From Zhengitettix transpicula (lineage: Eukaryota; Arthropoda; Insecta; Orthoptera; Tetrigidae): a stretch of 64,000 nucleotides of DNA. The position numbers and the translations under genes were made by a program. Position 1 is the stretch's first letter. Each line of letters starts with the position of its first letter. The stretch lies in assembly GCA_037074705.1 (NCBI GenBank), contig CM073591.1, positions 81,884,532 through 81,948,531 on the forward strand. Reading direction: 5' to 3'. This document shows positions 12,214 through 23,563 of the stretch, one piece after another. The notes below the pieces were generated by a model that was not told the DNA's origin, did not search any database, and was given only the letters and a program-made list of their open reading frames with translations.

Positions 12214-14156
12214 TTATCATCAAACGAATCAAATGGTGTCTTTATTATGAAAAAACTGCAAGAAACATTAAATGAAAAATAACAAAAGGATTTATTTAGT
12301 TGCATATGTTTTTTATCTGTGTGAGAAACAAACTTAAACACTCATACAGAGAAAGGATTGGGGGGGGGGGGGGAGAAATTGTTAATTAACGGGAAACGAT
12401 TATTAATATACTATAATAAAGTGTAGTTAAATAAAAGCGCACTTAATGGGTCTTGCAGGTTTATTTCGTTCTATTTTATATCATTCTACCAAACTGTACC
12501 CTATTGATACCACGGCGCTTCAAAGGTTTTTTTACAAATTCGTTAATTTTTGTGGTATAAAATTGATCCTAGGTAACGGAAAGCTTAATGAGAATGTAAT
12601 TTTAATGCATAAAAGTCTTCAGTTGGGTATAGGTGAAATTAACTGCGTTTAACAATACTAAAACACACATTAAAAAAAGTCAATTATGAAAACTCACCTA
12701 TATTCGATTGATGCGATTAACGCCAATAATTTCTCAAAAAAGTTGTTTCAATATGTTTGTAATGAAAAATGTAGAGAATCAATTATTTTGTTTTTCGTGT
12801 TCCTTGATTTTTAATTACTTCGCAGGTATTAAATGAGATTTTATTTCGAAGAAGAATCCAAATCATGTATATAGGTACAAACTTTATTAATTATTTGGGT
12901 GACTACACTTATACAAAATGAAAAGCAAAATTATTTATACGCCCTGTCTCAAACATATTAATAACTTCATTTATTTAATTAAACGAAGAGTAATTCAAAA
13001 TTATTTCACCATTTTATACTGAAGTTTGCTATGCCAAATACTAATTGGTTGCGTTATTGTTACTGCTACTTTTCCTTTCAAAGATTATGGATACTAAGAA
13101 GGGATAGGGATTATTATGAAGAGGAAACTTAATTACAACTGTAATTAAACAGTCATGATTCATGAATGGTACCACACCCACACCCACGTGAGCATTTAGA
13201 TAAGACGATATCATCTTTGCATTCACGTTACTCAAATGGAAGATGACTTCTTACATGAGAGAAAAGGCTTGGCGCCTGCGTCATAGGCACTCCTGCATGA
13301 AGAACGTTCCCAAAGAGTCAAATGTTTCATCTGCTAAGGTCAGCACGAAACAAAGAGTCAAGATACAATCTTTTTATGAGTGAACTGCACACAGAATAAA
13401 TTCGTCTTGCACGAAACAAAAAATAACTTCTCAAAAGTGTGAATATATTTATTCATAATTAAAATTGAATACCTATTTATTCAATACTTTATCGTCCAAT
13501 TTATATTCATATTTCAATGCTTTATAAAGTGAAAATATGAATAAAATCATTTTAACTGAAATTTTCACGAAGCCTAGATGAATTTCCAATAAAAATAATG
13601 TACCAGAAAATCAACCTTTTAATTTTTATCATTTCTCGCAGAAAAAAGTGTGCAAATTGTTGGTAAGTGTGGCACCTGAATGTTATCAAAATATGATTCT
13701 AGTAATAAATTAATAATATATGGTACCTGTTGCAACAACAAGTGTTGTGCCGGTTCGTACACCATTTTATTATTTTCACGGATAGTTCAAACGAGAATAA
13801 TTAAAGCATACTGTTTTTCAATACTTTCACAAAACGTCAAATCCTATTGCCTAGTTAAAAATGCTCGGGAAATTGTTTATTTTATGAAGTACGTAAAATG
13901 CTGATAAGAAGACGTTCATCAACTGTTTTAGCAATTAATATTTCACAAATTTTTGAATTAAAGTTAAAAATTGTATATAGAAGTGCCTTGCCTTCAAATC
14001 ACAGTTAACTCGTATTTTTTTTCAATTTAAAAATACATTCTTACCTATATAACGTTTTGAATTTTATAAGAAATTCGGCTGTTTAAATTTTAATCCGACT
14101 ACAATTATTTTTATTTCCAACCGAAAATCAGTACCAAGTAGGTAGTTTGGATTGCT

Positions 14157-14160
<4 letters not shown>
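12214..14160. other. intron sequence; no gene seen
   Basis: AT-rich intronic sequence. A 14-base G run lies at 12360-12373. Short open frames at 12446, 13041 and 13680 show no protein character. Confidence 0.65.
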
Positions 14161-14203
<43 letters not shown>

Positions 14204-14301
14204 CCCCTCTCCCTCCCCCCTCCCCCTCCCCCCTCCCCCTCCCCCTCTCTCTCTATCTCTCTCTCCCTCTCTATCTCTCCCTCTCCCTCTCCCTCTCCCT
14301 T

Positions 14302-14348
<47 letters not shown>
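14161..14348. repeat. CT/CCCTCT microsatellite
   Basis: About 188 bases of almost pure pyrimidine: (CT)n, then CCCTCC/CCCTCT interruptions, then (CT)n again. It is followed at 14349 by GGAGAGAGAGA, so the end can fold back on itself. The long Ser/Leu and Arg/Glu frames here on both strands are translations of the repeat, not genes. It lies in the intron of the cuticular-protein gene. Confidence 0.95.
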
Positions 14349-14359
14349 GGAGAGAGAGA

Positions 14360-15577
14360 CAATCAAAGGCATAATTGGGTAATTTTCTATTCCATCTGGA
14401 ATTTTTACCTGGGTAGGGACCGAAGCAGCCTACAGCAAAACTCTTGAGGTTAATGCAGGAAATTGGCGTCTTCCGTTGGTTGGTCTACAAATTGCAGTGA
14501 ACCTTCATTTCGATTTACGAGATAACAATAACCATTCTTAAATGTTTGATTTTAAAAAGAACAGAAAAGACCCGATATAAAAAATTGAGATGTATTAAAT
14601 ACACGCCCTGTCAATTAGCAGAATGTCTAATCTGATTTGATATATGGACACAGATCTGGTGCCTACTGGAATATCTCCATGAATATTATATTTAATTTTA
14701 GATCGCTAATGTGATCTTCACTTAGAAAGTTTATTTTTCTCCTTGGTTATACAGTCCATTGAGGGCCTTGGACTACCAGGATGGCTGCTAGACTGTCATC
14801 TTCCATGATTGATTCTGTTTTCTTTGCAGTGGCACGCGGTCAGTGTAGTGATTCTCCCAGTTTTCATTACACCTCGCTCAGAACTACGCACTTGAATTTA
14901 TATCTATAAAGTAAAAATGTATGTTTGTATTTACGTTAATCTTTATACAATTTTTAGCGCTTGTACAGAGTGCAACGAAACTTGGCACACACATTCGTGA
15001 AAACTCGGGAAACGGTACTGTTGGTGTGATAAACAATAAGGTGAATTGTATGATGAAATGTTCTCGAATATTTAGTTGTTTTGGAGAACTGACGAGCATA
15101 AAAATGGGAAAATCAAGAGCATTTCTTACGTGAAGTAGAGATCTCGATTGGAAGTAAATTGAGGGAGGAAAAAACTCACTTTTTTGTGTTGGAACGGTAA
15201 GAAACGCTATTTATCTCTAATACGACTTTATAAATTATTGTTGGACTTATCGCTACTTAAAGTATTTGCATTGGTGCTGTTTGATCGATGAAAAATTCAT
15301 TTCAAGGGTATTACGAACATTATTGAATTTCAAGTGTCTGAATTTTTATTCCACATACTGATTTTTTCGTTTTCTCATTCACGGCTCCATTTCGAACAAA
15401 AACTTTGTCAGTTTTACCTCACAACCGGACGCAAGTAAATTATAAGAGCTAATACAAACTCAAGATTGTCATTAAAATTAAAGTGAATAAATTCTACCGC
15501 GTCTAATACAAATTTTTAGTAAAAAGTAAATAGGTTTAGTACCCAAGTGAATTATTGGCGGGGGTTGTATTTCTTAC
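14360..15577. other. intron sequence, 5' portion; no gene seen
   Basis: Intronic sequence leading from the donor site GTAAG (minus strand, 15573-15577). The two opposed ~70-residue frames at 14884-15133 overlap each other and show no recognisable product. Confidence 0.65.
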
Positions 15578-15819
15578 CCGGAGTTGTCGGCCACGTAGTC
15601 CCGCAGCCTGAGGACGCCGTCGGCGCCGACCCAGCCATAAGAACCCACCACGGAGCCGTCTTGAAGACGCTTCTCCTTGCGGTACTGGCCGCTCTGGGTC
15701 TGGTAGCGGAAGTACCTCTCAGGGCCTTCGTCCGTCTGGATGTGGTACTGTGTGCCTCTGTCGCTGTTCCAGCCACTCATGCCCGAGCTGGCACCGCTGC
15801 TGACGGCGGCTACAAGCGC
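15578..15819 (-). CDS. cuticular protein, exon with R&R (chitin_bind_4) domain
   Basis: Internal exon of the cuticular-protein gene. The acceptor (TTGTTGTTGTTGCAG, AG at 15820-15821) opens in phase 0. The donor GG|GTAAG at 15577 closes after 80 codons plus two bases, matching the one-base start of the exon at 10053. The first ~10 residues (ALVAAVSSGA) look like the end of a signal peptide. Residues 36-81 carry the Rebers-Riddiford signature: YFRYQTQSGQYRKEKR, DGSVVGSYGWVGADGVLR, DYVADNSG, completed by YR in the next exon. This domain binds chitin fibres in the extracellular cuticle. The exon with the start codon lies further right and was not identified. An in-frame alternative acceptor (GTAG, nine bases further in) is possible but has a poorer pyrimidine tract. 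The RR-1 or RR-2 class is not clear by eye. Confidence 0.92.
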
Positions 15820-16505
15820 CTGCAACAACAACAAATGGTCTCATTCACACTGGTCGTCACAAGAAATATGTAACATACATTATTTTTAATGGAGAGCAAA
15901 TTATGATCGATAAGTTCGAGGAACCTTCCTTCCCCTCTCTGGGACTCATGACGTGCATTGTTGTCGATACTCACCGTGGTGTCGGTAAAACCTGACCATC
16001 ATGCGTGCATAAAGTTCTTGTGTAAAATTCGAAGGAAATGTTTCATAAAGTGAGAGGGTCCATTACGTGACGATAAGATCGCGTAACTAACATGTCAATA
16101 AACTGAAAGATGCAAAGTTCCATTCGACATTGAAGACTGATCACAAGCTTGAAGATCTGAAATTCAAAGCGACTTAGTCTCTACGAAGTGGGTTGCCGAT
16201 TTCAAGTCAGTTCTTAAACTTCTCAGCGGTAGCATTCTGTATATCCCAAAACTCAAGTCCATCGACGAAATGCCACCTCTCAGGAGTTCTCAGAAAAACT
16301 GTACCAAATACTCGCGACGCTACACTCCATTTTGGCCCAAAGTCGAGGATGGAGAGTGTACGTGTATTACAAATTAATAGAAGAAACAATATAAGTTACC
16401 AATATCTGGAATTAGACGTTATTACAATTAGAGTATTATAACTATAACGCTAACGTTAGAGACGTAGCGTCAAATGTTGACACCCTGCTGTAACAGCTCT
16501 ACTGA
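15820..16505. other. no gene seen; upstream of the R&R exon
   Basis: Probably the next intron of the cuticular-protein gene on the minus strand. Opposed frames at 16193-16441 and 16207-16389 overlap and match nothing I know. No signal-peptide exon with a phase-0 donor is evident here. Confidence 0.5.
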
Positions 16506-16680
16506 TTAGTAATAAGGATAGCCAAATACAGAAAAAAGAAGTGATGATATGAATACCACACAACATTTCTGGAAGCCTCGTTCCTTTCTTCAGGCGCAGA
16601 AAAAAACGCAAGAGCATAGAGCGACACAACTGCACAAGTCAATTGAAAAAACTCAAATGCCATTTTCTAAAGTCAAGTAG
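16506..16680 (-). mobile_element. palindromic-family fragment P4 (single arm)
   Basis: The arm AATAAGGATAGCCAAATACA, then ATACCACACAACATTTCTGG and CCTTTCTTCAGGCG, matches one arm of the element at 11018. The element boundaries were not resolved. On the minus strand it contains CTGAAGA (16587-16593), a GGAA/TTCC stem and GAAA (16566-16569), the ribozyme-like core discussed in the findings. Confidence 0.65.
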
Positions 16681-16739
16681 AGGTAAACGTTTCAACATCG
16701 GGGAGAAATCATAAAACGGTATTATCGAAATGTGGGTTC

Positions 16740-17137
16740 TGTGTGACAGACGTTTCGTGTGTTCTGGCTCGATTGGATAATTTTTGCGTAAGTAGTGTTT
16801 TCTACCAACAGGACGGTGCCACATGTCACGCAGCTCGTGTTTCACAAAAAAATTCATGCAAGGGTTATTTCCAGAATGGTGAGGTGAACTGATCGCCCAG
16901 TTTCAGTGACCTCAACTGAACTTCTTTAAGTGGGGTATGAGAAATTGCAAGTTTAAGAGAATAAACCGTGAACGATCCATGACCGTCAGCATAATATCAC
17001 ACGAACCATTGCCAATTTACCACAAAATATTGACCCGTCATTGGATCTCATGCATGCAACAAAATAAGGCACTGGCGGGCATTTCAAATGTGGATATTTT
17101 CCATACACAAATCTTAAAGTTTCCTTTTTAATTTGTA
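16740..17137 (+). pseudogene. Tc1/mariner-superfamily transposase fragment, heavily decayed
   Basis: C-terminal part of a DDE transposase, broken by frameshifts and stops. FYQQDGATCH (16800-16829) matches the region around the second catalytic Asp, with GAC at 16812-16814. It is followed by a decayed NGEVN-SPSFSDLN block where the third acidic residue is expected, then a WGM-like block. In another frame ENKP-TIHDRQHNITRTIANL leads to an end resembling KVSFLICNT. The family pattern (QQDGAT...W-PRSPDL...WGY-K...NI...IA-IP) is common in insect genomes. The N-terminal half is missing, displaced by the repeat arm at 16506. This is a different lineage from the DD34D mariner at the left edge. Confidence 0.7.
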
Positions 17138-18817
17138 ATACATAAAAATTGATTGCTACGTGTCGTTTCCATTGTATCGCTCCTTAAAGTTCTATCACTA
17201 TTATTGGGTATAACGTTCAATAAATATCTTTCACGAAGGGAACATGTCATTTCAATAATCAATAATGGTACATTTTGTTCGAAGGGATAAAATGGCAAGG
17301 TCCATAATTAGATAATTAGTTTGGAGAATTACAGAGTATGGTGCAATGTTACATTGTTACAAAGTTTAACACTTTCAGTTAGTCTATTGCCGATATAAAA
17401 AGCTATAAAAGTATTTTGTAATCTAACCATTAAATAAATTGGCGATCTACAGATTTAGGTAGAGCAAACAAAACATACCAAAGTGTCCACATATTTTAGG
17501 AGACATATGATCGAACCCTCCTGGATAAATTTAAATAGTTGTTACATCCGTCACGCATATCTCATAATGATAATTAGTGAAAACATAGAGCTGAAAACCA
17601 AGCGCAGAAAAACCTTCCATGCATAACGAGAACCATTATGGAGTGAAATAGATAACCTGAAAACTTGCTGGGACTAACTCAAAGAGTACAAAACCATCTA
17701 AAAGAAGATGAATTTTCCATCTTACGAAATTCATATTGAAATATTTTGGGTTAAATTACAAATGAGTGAACAGGAGTAACAGTATTATTCTTTAAATTAT
17801 CCTAATTAATTATAGTGTCTTTTATGTTTTATAAAATAGCGTCTGTTTTCTTCGAATATATTTTTTGTTTTCTATAGCTCATATATCCCCACCAAACATT
17901 TCCTGTTTCATACAATTAATACATCTATCTCTAACCACACAATAATTCCCAACCGTGGAGAAAGGAAGCTTTAGAAGAGGAAAATATTTTCCAGATCAGG
18001 AGGCTAGAAAATTATCGGGTGTGAATTATTTGTGTGAAGTACTATTTAAACTGTCTCGTGTTTTTTTTTTCCGTTATAGAAAAACACGCTGTATACATAT
18101 GACTCATAAAAAAACCCGACAAGACTACTACTTTCTCTGTTCTTATAAATAACATACCAAAATTATGCAAACTATATAATTAGTAACCGAGGCTTGACTA
18201 TATTTATAAAATGACACAAAATCATTTAAATGCCAATAAAGACAGTTATGAATCGTAGTATAATAAAATAATTAGAGAAAATTGTTGGAAATCAAAATTA
18301 TATTAATATATATATATATATATATATTGTTTACATAAGACTGATTCAAATTAAATTAATGAAGTATCATGAGAGTCTTCAACAATCTTAATTCATTACT
18401 TATCTATACTAAGGAACAAAGATTTTTATTGAAACACCTCGATGTTTAGTATTATTTTACTTTATAATTTACTATTTACGTAATGCAATAAAATTTGATA
18501 TTTATACAAAGTTCAAAATAAGACAACGTGACCTCAGTTATTGACCTTAGCGTTGTATTGAGGAACATTTCAATTGAAATAAGACCCTTGAAATAATATA
18601 TTTTAGCTTTACAAACTTTGATGAGTACTTAATGGTAAAAGGAACCCAATATTAATAGCTACTCTATTATGTCACAGTTCTAGTTTTAGTTCCCTACTTG
18701 TGTTCGGATCATTAAAACTTAGCAGGAACTTGAAAAGCTGGGTTCAAGCCATTGGTGATATTTCGTTCAGAAACTTGGACCTTAACTAAGACTAATGAAG
18801 AACCTTTTAATAGGTGA
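17138..18817. other. no gene seen; AT-rich
   Basis: AT-rich sequence with an (AT)n run at about 18305-18328. The 65-residue frame at 17955-18152 has no family resemblance. No other structure recognised. Confidence 0.6.
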
Positions 18818-19127
18818 GAAAGAAAGATACTGAGAAGAATATATGGCCGTGTAAATGATATTGCAGGCAATATAAGGTGAAAAATAATGAATAATTGAAA
18901 ATACTATTCATCAATCCAGATATAATGGCTGCCATCAAAGGCAAAAAGACTGAGGTCCATGTTGAAAGAATTGATGAAGGTAGAGCAACCAACACAGGTA
19001 GACCAGACTGAAAGGACGACCAAGGTTGACTGACGTCAAGGAAATGGGAATAAGGAGATGGAGAACTGAGACGAATAGGCAAACATTGTGCGAGAGACTA
19101 AGGCCCTTCAACGACTGTAGTGCGTAG
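18818..19127 (+). pseudogene. non-LTR retrotransposon, reverse-transcriptase C-terminal fragment
   Basis: Frame from 18818 reads ERKILRRIYGRVND, the typical block after the RT domain of many insect LINEs. It then decays with stops. In the neighbouring frame from about 19006, KGRPRLTDVKEMGIRRWR leads to ERLRPFNDCSA and a stop at 19125-19127. This matches the usual LINE ending of the type GRPR-W-DDV...G-RRWR...R..W...V..AKAL. The copy is 5'-truncated and inactive. The minus-strand frames over this stretch are shadows. Confidence 0.75.
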
Positions 19128-20659
19128 GAGGAAGGAAGTGTTACGAACACGATGACACAGGGAAGTGATGACAAGGAAATATTTATTATTTGAACTAGAT
19201 GGTTCCTGAAAAAAGGCACTAAATTTTGGTGTCATTAGAACACGGTGACTCAAAGATTGCATTAGGTTTTACCAGAAATCACTCACAACATTTTTTCTTA
19301 GTAGCAGCATTTCACAGACACCTACACATTCATCTGAAATACCAGCCTAGCAATTTAGACGTTATAAGTTCTCATTAAGTGCGGATGGAGATCCTCGATT
19401 CCTTATATGACATGAGCGGGAGTCGACTCCAAAACGAGGTAGCTCGTCCAGGTGACGTCATGACGGTCTCGAGAACTGGAGACGCCCATTTCACGCGGCG
19501 ATGCGCGACCTTCATTACAAAGGAGAGGCCTTCAGAACAACGATTCCATGTGTCTTCATCCCAGCTGTTACAAGGTTAAATTCAGCATTATGACGCTAAC
19601 AAATGACACATCACCATCTGATCTTATATCACAATATTATATCAAGTTTAATTGATTTTATTATCCATTGGTTTTAAAGTGAAAGAAATCGACTTGGCAC
19701 AAACATAAAATTAAAAGTTTATACATCTCTTAAATCTCCAAAGTTAAAACACAAGTTTTCTAAAATTGAAATTCGAGAACGAAAATTAGTAAATTTGCAC
19801 TCTGCGCAAAGAGCATTTGTTAATTTTAAGGTAATTGTTTAACTATGTAATCATTGAAATATTTACTAACGGAAAATCCTCATGCACATATAGTAGTGAA
19901 GAACTTCACGTGACGAATATTACGTATATGTGAAGAGCATAATGTGAATATTACTCATCACCTATAGGCAGGTGTCGTTTAACACTTTTAAACGTATTTG
20001 TTTGTAACACCATTACTTAACAACTCACGAGGAAAACGAGTATGTTTCATGTATTGTGAATGTATTAAAATTTTAAATTATCTTTGTGTTTATAAATTTT
20101 TTAGCAATCGCAGTTTAATCATTAATGAGAGAAAAAGCGACTGTAATTACAGAAAAAGGCAATTATATTATTTTTTAAAAAACTTATTAAATAAATAAAC
20201 TTTTTTAGACCTCAATGTAGCTATTTATCAAAATGTGAAATTTTGAATTTACTTTATTAATGAAATTATAACAGACGTATAATAGACAAATTAAATTCAG
20301 TTATTTAATGATGAATTCGTTCGGGTATCATAAAGACCAAATCATTTCTTGTAATTTTACTGTACCGCTTTACAAAATTAAAAAATATTTGGTTTTATAC
20401 GTTCTATTCAATATTAACGTAAGCTTTATTGGAGGGTAATTCCTTATAAATAGTGAAGGGTGATGCGTCACTATAGTAAATTTACGTCTTACTAATATTA
20501 TATAATAATATTCTACCGAAATTCAATAAAATCAGGTTTATACTGTGATGTTTCATGCTTTGCTTACAAATCCGTCAGATATTGAGAATTTTTTTATGTT
20601 CCTCTGCACGTACTTGATAGTGTTTCAAAACTACATTTAATCTACGAAATACAAAACTC
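19128..20659. other. no gene seen
   Basis: Mostly AT-rich. A GC-richer patch at 19380-19565 contains a perfect 12-bp palindrome GGAGTCGACTCC (19419-19430) and TGACGTCA (19453-19460), the consensus cAMP-response element. A 66-residue frame covers it but is not recognised. Confidence 0.5.
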
Positions 20660-21030
20660 AAATTAGCCATGTCACAATTGGAATCATGGCAGAAGTTGAA
20701 AATAAATAGTGAGTACAATAATTCCAACCAAGATTGCATTTTAAAAGAAGGAAAATTTGTTCATATCAAATATTTAAGATTCTGTGTGATAACTAATTTG
20801 TTCCATACATGTATTTTGAGTATTGAAATACATGACAGTGAATCATGGACCATTGGAGACCAGGAAATGAAAAGAATATCTGCTTTTGAAGCATAGTGTT
20901 ATATAAAAAAGTTAAAGATATTGTAGAGAGAAGGTTAAAAATGAAGAATTATGTAGAAGAGGGAATGAGAAGTGAAGAATCATGAAACAAATACAAAGAA
21001 GGCGAGCTTAACTAACAGGTAATGAACTTA
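20660..21030 (+). pseudogene. non-LTR retrotransposon, reverse-transcriptase C-terminal fragment 2
   Basis: An open frame ending at 20896 contains IEIHDSESWTIGDQEMKRIS, matching the LINE block LLYGSESWT-K--E-RI-AFE. Past its TAG stop the same frame continues CYIKKLKIL, a second stop, then after a shift KVKNEELCRR and IQRRRAKL. That agrees with the family order of E..CYRK.L.I.W.D.V.NEE...I..RRAK. All parts are degraded. It belongs to the same broad LINE type as the fragment at 18818 but is not simply its continuation. Confidence 0.7.
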
Positions 21031-22157
21031 AAGCATTATCAAATGAATTACGTATGCAAGAGGCTCATCCAGATCCTCTTTTGCTACTGGTAGAAACATT
21101 ATTCGGTATTCCATAGATATTTTTTATGGAGGGAGAATATAGTAGATGGATGACATGAAAATGCGTGTGTAATTAAAGATGATGATAGGAAAATATTGTT
21201 TCAAAATTTCGAACAGTAAGAACTCAGTTCGTGTTTAGGAAAAGACGGGGTTAAGAATCAGAGTTGGGGCACACGAGTACTCCTTAGTGAAATAAACATT
21301 CTAAATAAAGTCTGAATCAGAGCCGACATTCACGGAATTGCCGCAAGGTCAATACGACGTTTCATTACTGTGACAACGAAATATGTATCTATGAGCTGAA
21401 GCATCCACGGGATAATTTTAATCTGATCAATACCAAGGGCGAAGAAATGAAACCTGAATATTTATGAACTTAATGCAAAATGCGACCACGGAACGAATAA
21501 AGGAAACCCCACAAAGAAATAAAGATTTCAGGGAATCATACTTTGGAAAATCCCGAAAGCTCGGTGAGGACTCTCGTGCAAGGAGAGACGAATGTGTTTT
21601 CCCAAGCAGCTTTCCTTTAGATGGGAATGCTCGCGCCTTGAGTCACAGTATGGCGACGAAGGCGAAAGCAGTCGTCAAGGGACCAACCTTTCTGACGAGT
21701 TAGGAAGTTCTTAGCTGTTGGGTAACCGAGGGCGTTGAAGGAGAATCCGCCATTGTGTGGCCCACTCAGTGCGGCAACCTTGCCACGCAATATTGGCAGT
21801 GACATTCACAAGCTCCGTAACTGACCCCGATCTCTCGATGGAATAGATTAACAAGTGCTTCGTTGCATGAAGTAATATCAGGAAACTTGCAAAACGAATA
21901 ATTACTCCCATGTATATATACATAATTTCATATTAATAATAGTTATTAGGGGTTTGATAGGCGGGTATGTATACATCGAAGATGCAAATGTACAGTGCTC
22001 AAGGAATAAGAAAAGTGAGAAACGGAAAACAGAAGTCAAAAGTAAGAAATAACGACCAAGAAGTAACGATCACAAAAATAATTTAAAACTCCGACAGAAC
22101 ATTCACAATAGAAAGAGGAATTCAAATTAGTTTTAAACCAATTGCAATAAAACAAAT
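21031..22157. other. no gene seen
   Basis: The 79-residue frame at 21464-21703 and its opposed frames lie in a slightly GC-richer stretch and are not recognised. No RNA gene or repeat identified. Confidence 0.5.
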
Positions 22158-22169
22158 AAATAAATAATT

Positions 22170-22346
22170 GAAATGAAAATATAATACGTCTGTTTTGAAA
22201 TATAATAATAGAATTAAGTAGATAACAATAATAAGATAGGTAAAATATTTTTAATCACGTGAAGAAAGGAAAAAAGTTTTCTGAAACGTTCTGTGGTTTC
22301 TTATCATCTTCTCAATTTGTCTATCATTTGGATATTTTGTCTTATA
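22170..22346 (-). mobile_element. palindromic-family element P2 (one arm, 12-bp target duplication)
   Basis: A 177-bp element starts with the family tail (GAAATGAAAATATAATACGT) and ends GGATATTTTGTCTTATA. It is flanked by a 12-bp direct duplication AAATAAATAATT (22158-22169 and 22347-22358). Only the right arm is retained, so it is an arm-deleted relative of the copy at 11018. It keeps the CACGTGAAGAAAGG...TGAAACGTTCTGTGG block. Confidence 0.75.
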
Positions 22347-22358
22347 AAATAAATAATT

Positions 22359-23520
22359 TTAAAAACTTGGCAAAACTCATAATGGGTTTGGGGAATAATG
22401 AAATGAATTTCACTTGTATTATTTGTTAAAATATATTGAAATTAAAATATTTTTGTGAGAAACATAAAATGTTTAAATCATCGAACCATTGCATTACGAT
22501 GATATATTTGAACTAAGTACTCGAAAATTTTGTAATCAGAATCTGTTGTTCTGAATATTATTAAATTACCATAAAACGTGAGGTATTTCAAAATAAAATG
22601 TATAAAACGATTGTTTGGAGTTTTTAAATCACATTTTGCAGTGCTAGAACCGTTCTCCTGCACTGAAGTGACTAACACAACTGAAGCGTTGTAGGAAATA
22701 TGGTGTTATAATGACAAAATAGCTTTGGTGGAACAAAATTTAGAATTATTTAATTTCTAAATACCTTCTAAAAATCTATTGAAATTTCTTTGTATTCTTA
22801 GAATTCAAAATAAACCCATTCCAACAGTAAACCATTTATAATTGATAAAAAAGATTAACAATTGTTTCTTAACCAAATAATTCTATTTACTTTTAGAAAT
22901 ATTTTTTTAATAAAGTGAAATTGAATTTTAAAAAAATTCTAAGAATTTATCGTTTGTTAAAATGTAATAATCTTCACTAATACGAAAAATATACCGTCAG
23001 TTATATGCATTACGTTTTTGTGAATTTACTCTTAAATATGCATAGGGAATTGAATTTATTTTCATAAAACACTGAGGTGTGATAATGAAATATATATTTT
23101 TAATTTTTGTATATACTATATATTACATATAGATTTAACGTCTGATTCAATGAATAAAAATTAATACGATCTTAGTTCCCCAACAAATTTAATATGGAAG
23201 TTTCGACTCGTTTTTACTCTTTCTCAAACAGCGTTTGTTCAAAGATAAAAAAAGGATATATACGTAAAATAAGACTTCTGAAACATAAATTTTAATTATT
23301 TATAAGTCTAAAGCTTCGTTTTCTGGTTTTATTGAAGGACACAAAGACTCGTTATGGTCAAATAATATTTTCAGAAATGTTATTCATTACAAATAATTCA
23401 AACATTGTCAGTTTTAAACTTGACATAAAAAATATCAACAAATTATATGATATCGTAAATAAATAAACATCAGCAAATTTTAAGTCAGAAAAAAGACTTT
23501 ATTAATGTAAAATTAGAAAC
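22359..23520. other. no gene seen; AT-rich
   Basis: Strongly AT-rich with no supported frame. The 66-residue minus frame at 22478-22678 is unrecognised. Confidence 0.6.
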
Positions 23521-23563
23521 GAATAAGAAAGATAGTCAATTCATTGGTTAATCTTTCTTATTC
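23521..23563. repeat. perfect 13-bp hairpin related to the palindromic family
   Basis: GAATAAGAAAGAT (23521-23533) and its exact reverse complement (23551-23563) flank a 17-base loop. The arm matches the start of the hairpin arm at 53422. No clear target duplication was found, so it may be a decayed minimal copy. Confidence 0.6.

Noticed and set aside
11797..12341. A ~70-residue frame conserved at 11858, 47142 and 55748 and its opposed frames
   Set aside because: The peptide is shared because the retroposon DNA is shared. Frames are open on both strands, and the most similar one is antisense to the poly(A) orientation.
14111..14382. Ser/Leu-rich and Arg/Glu-rich frames of ~75-83 residues
   Set aside because: Direct translations of the CT microsatellite.
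15574..15873. Plus-strand 108-residue frame (15547-15873) over the R&R exon
   Set aside because: Shadow of the minus-strand exon, which has the recognised domain and splice sites.
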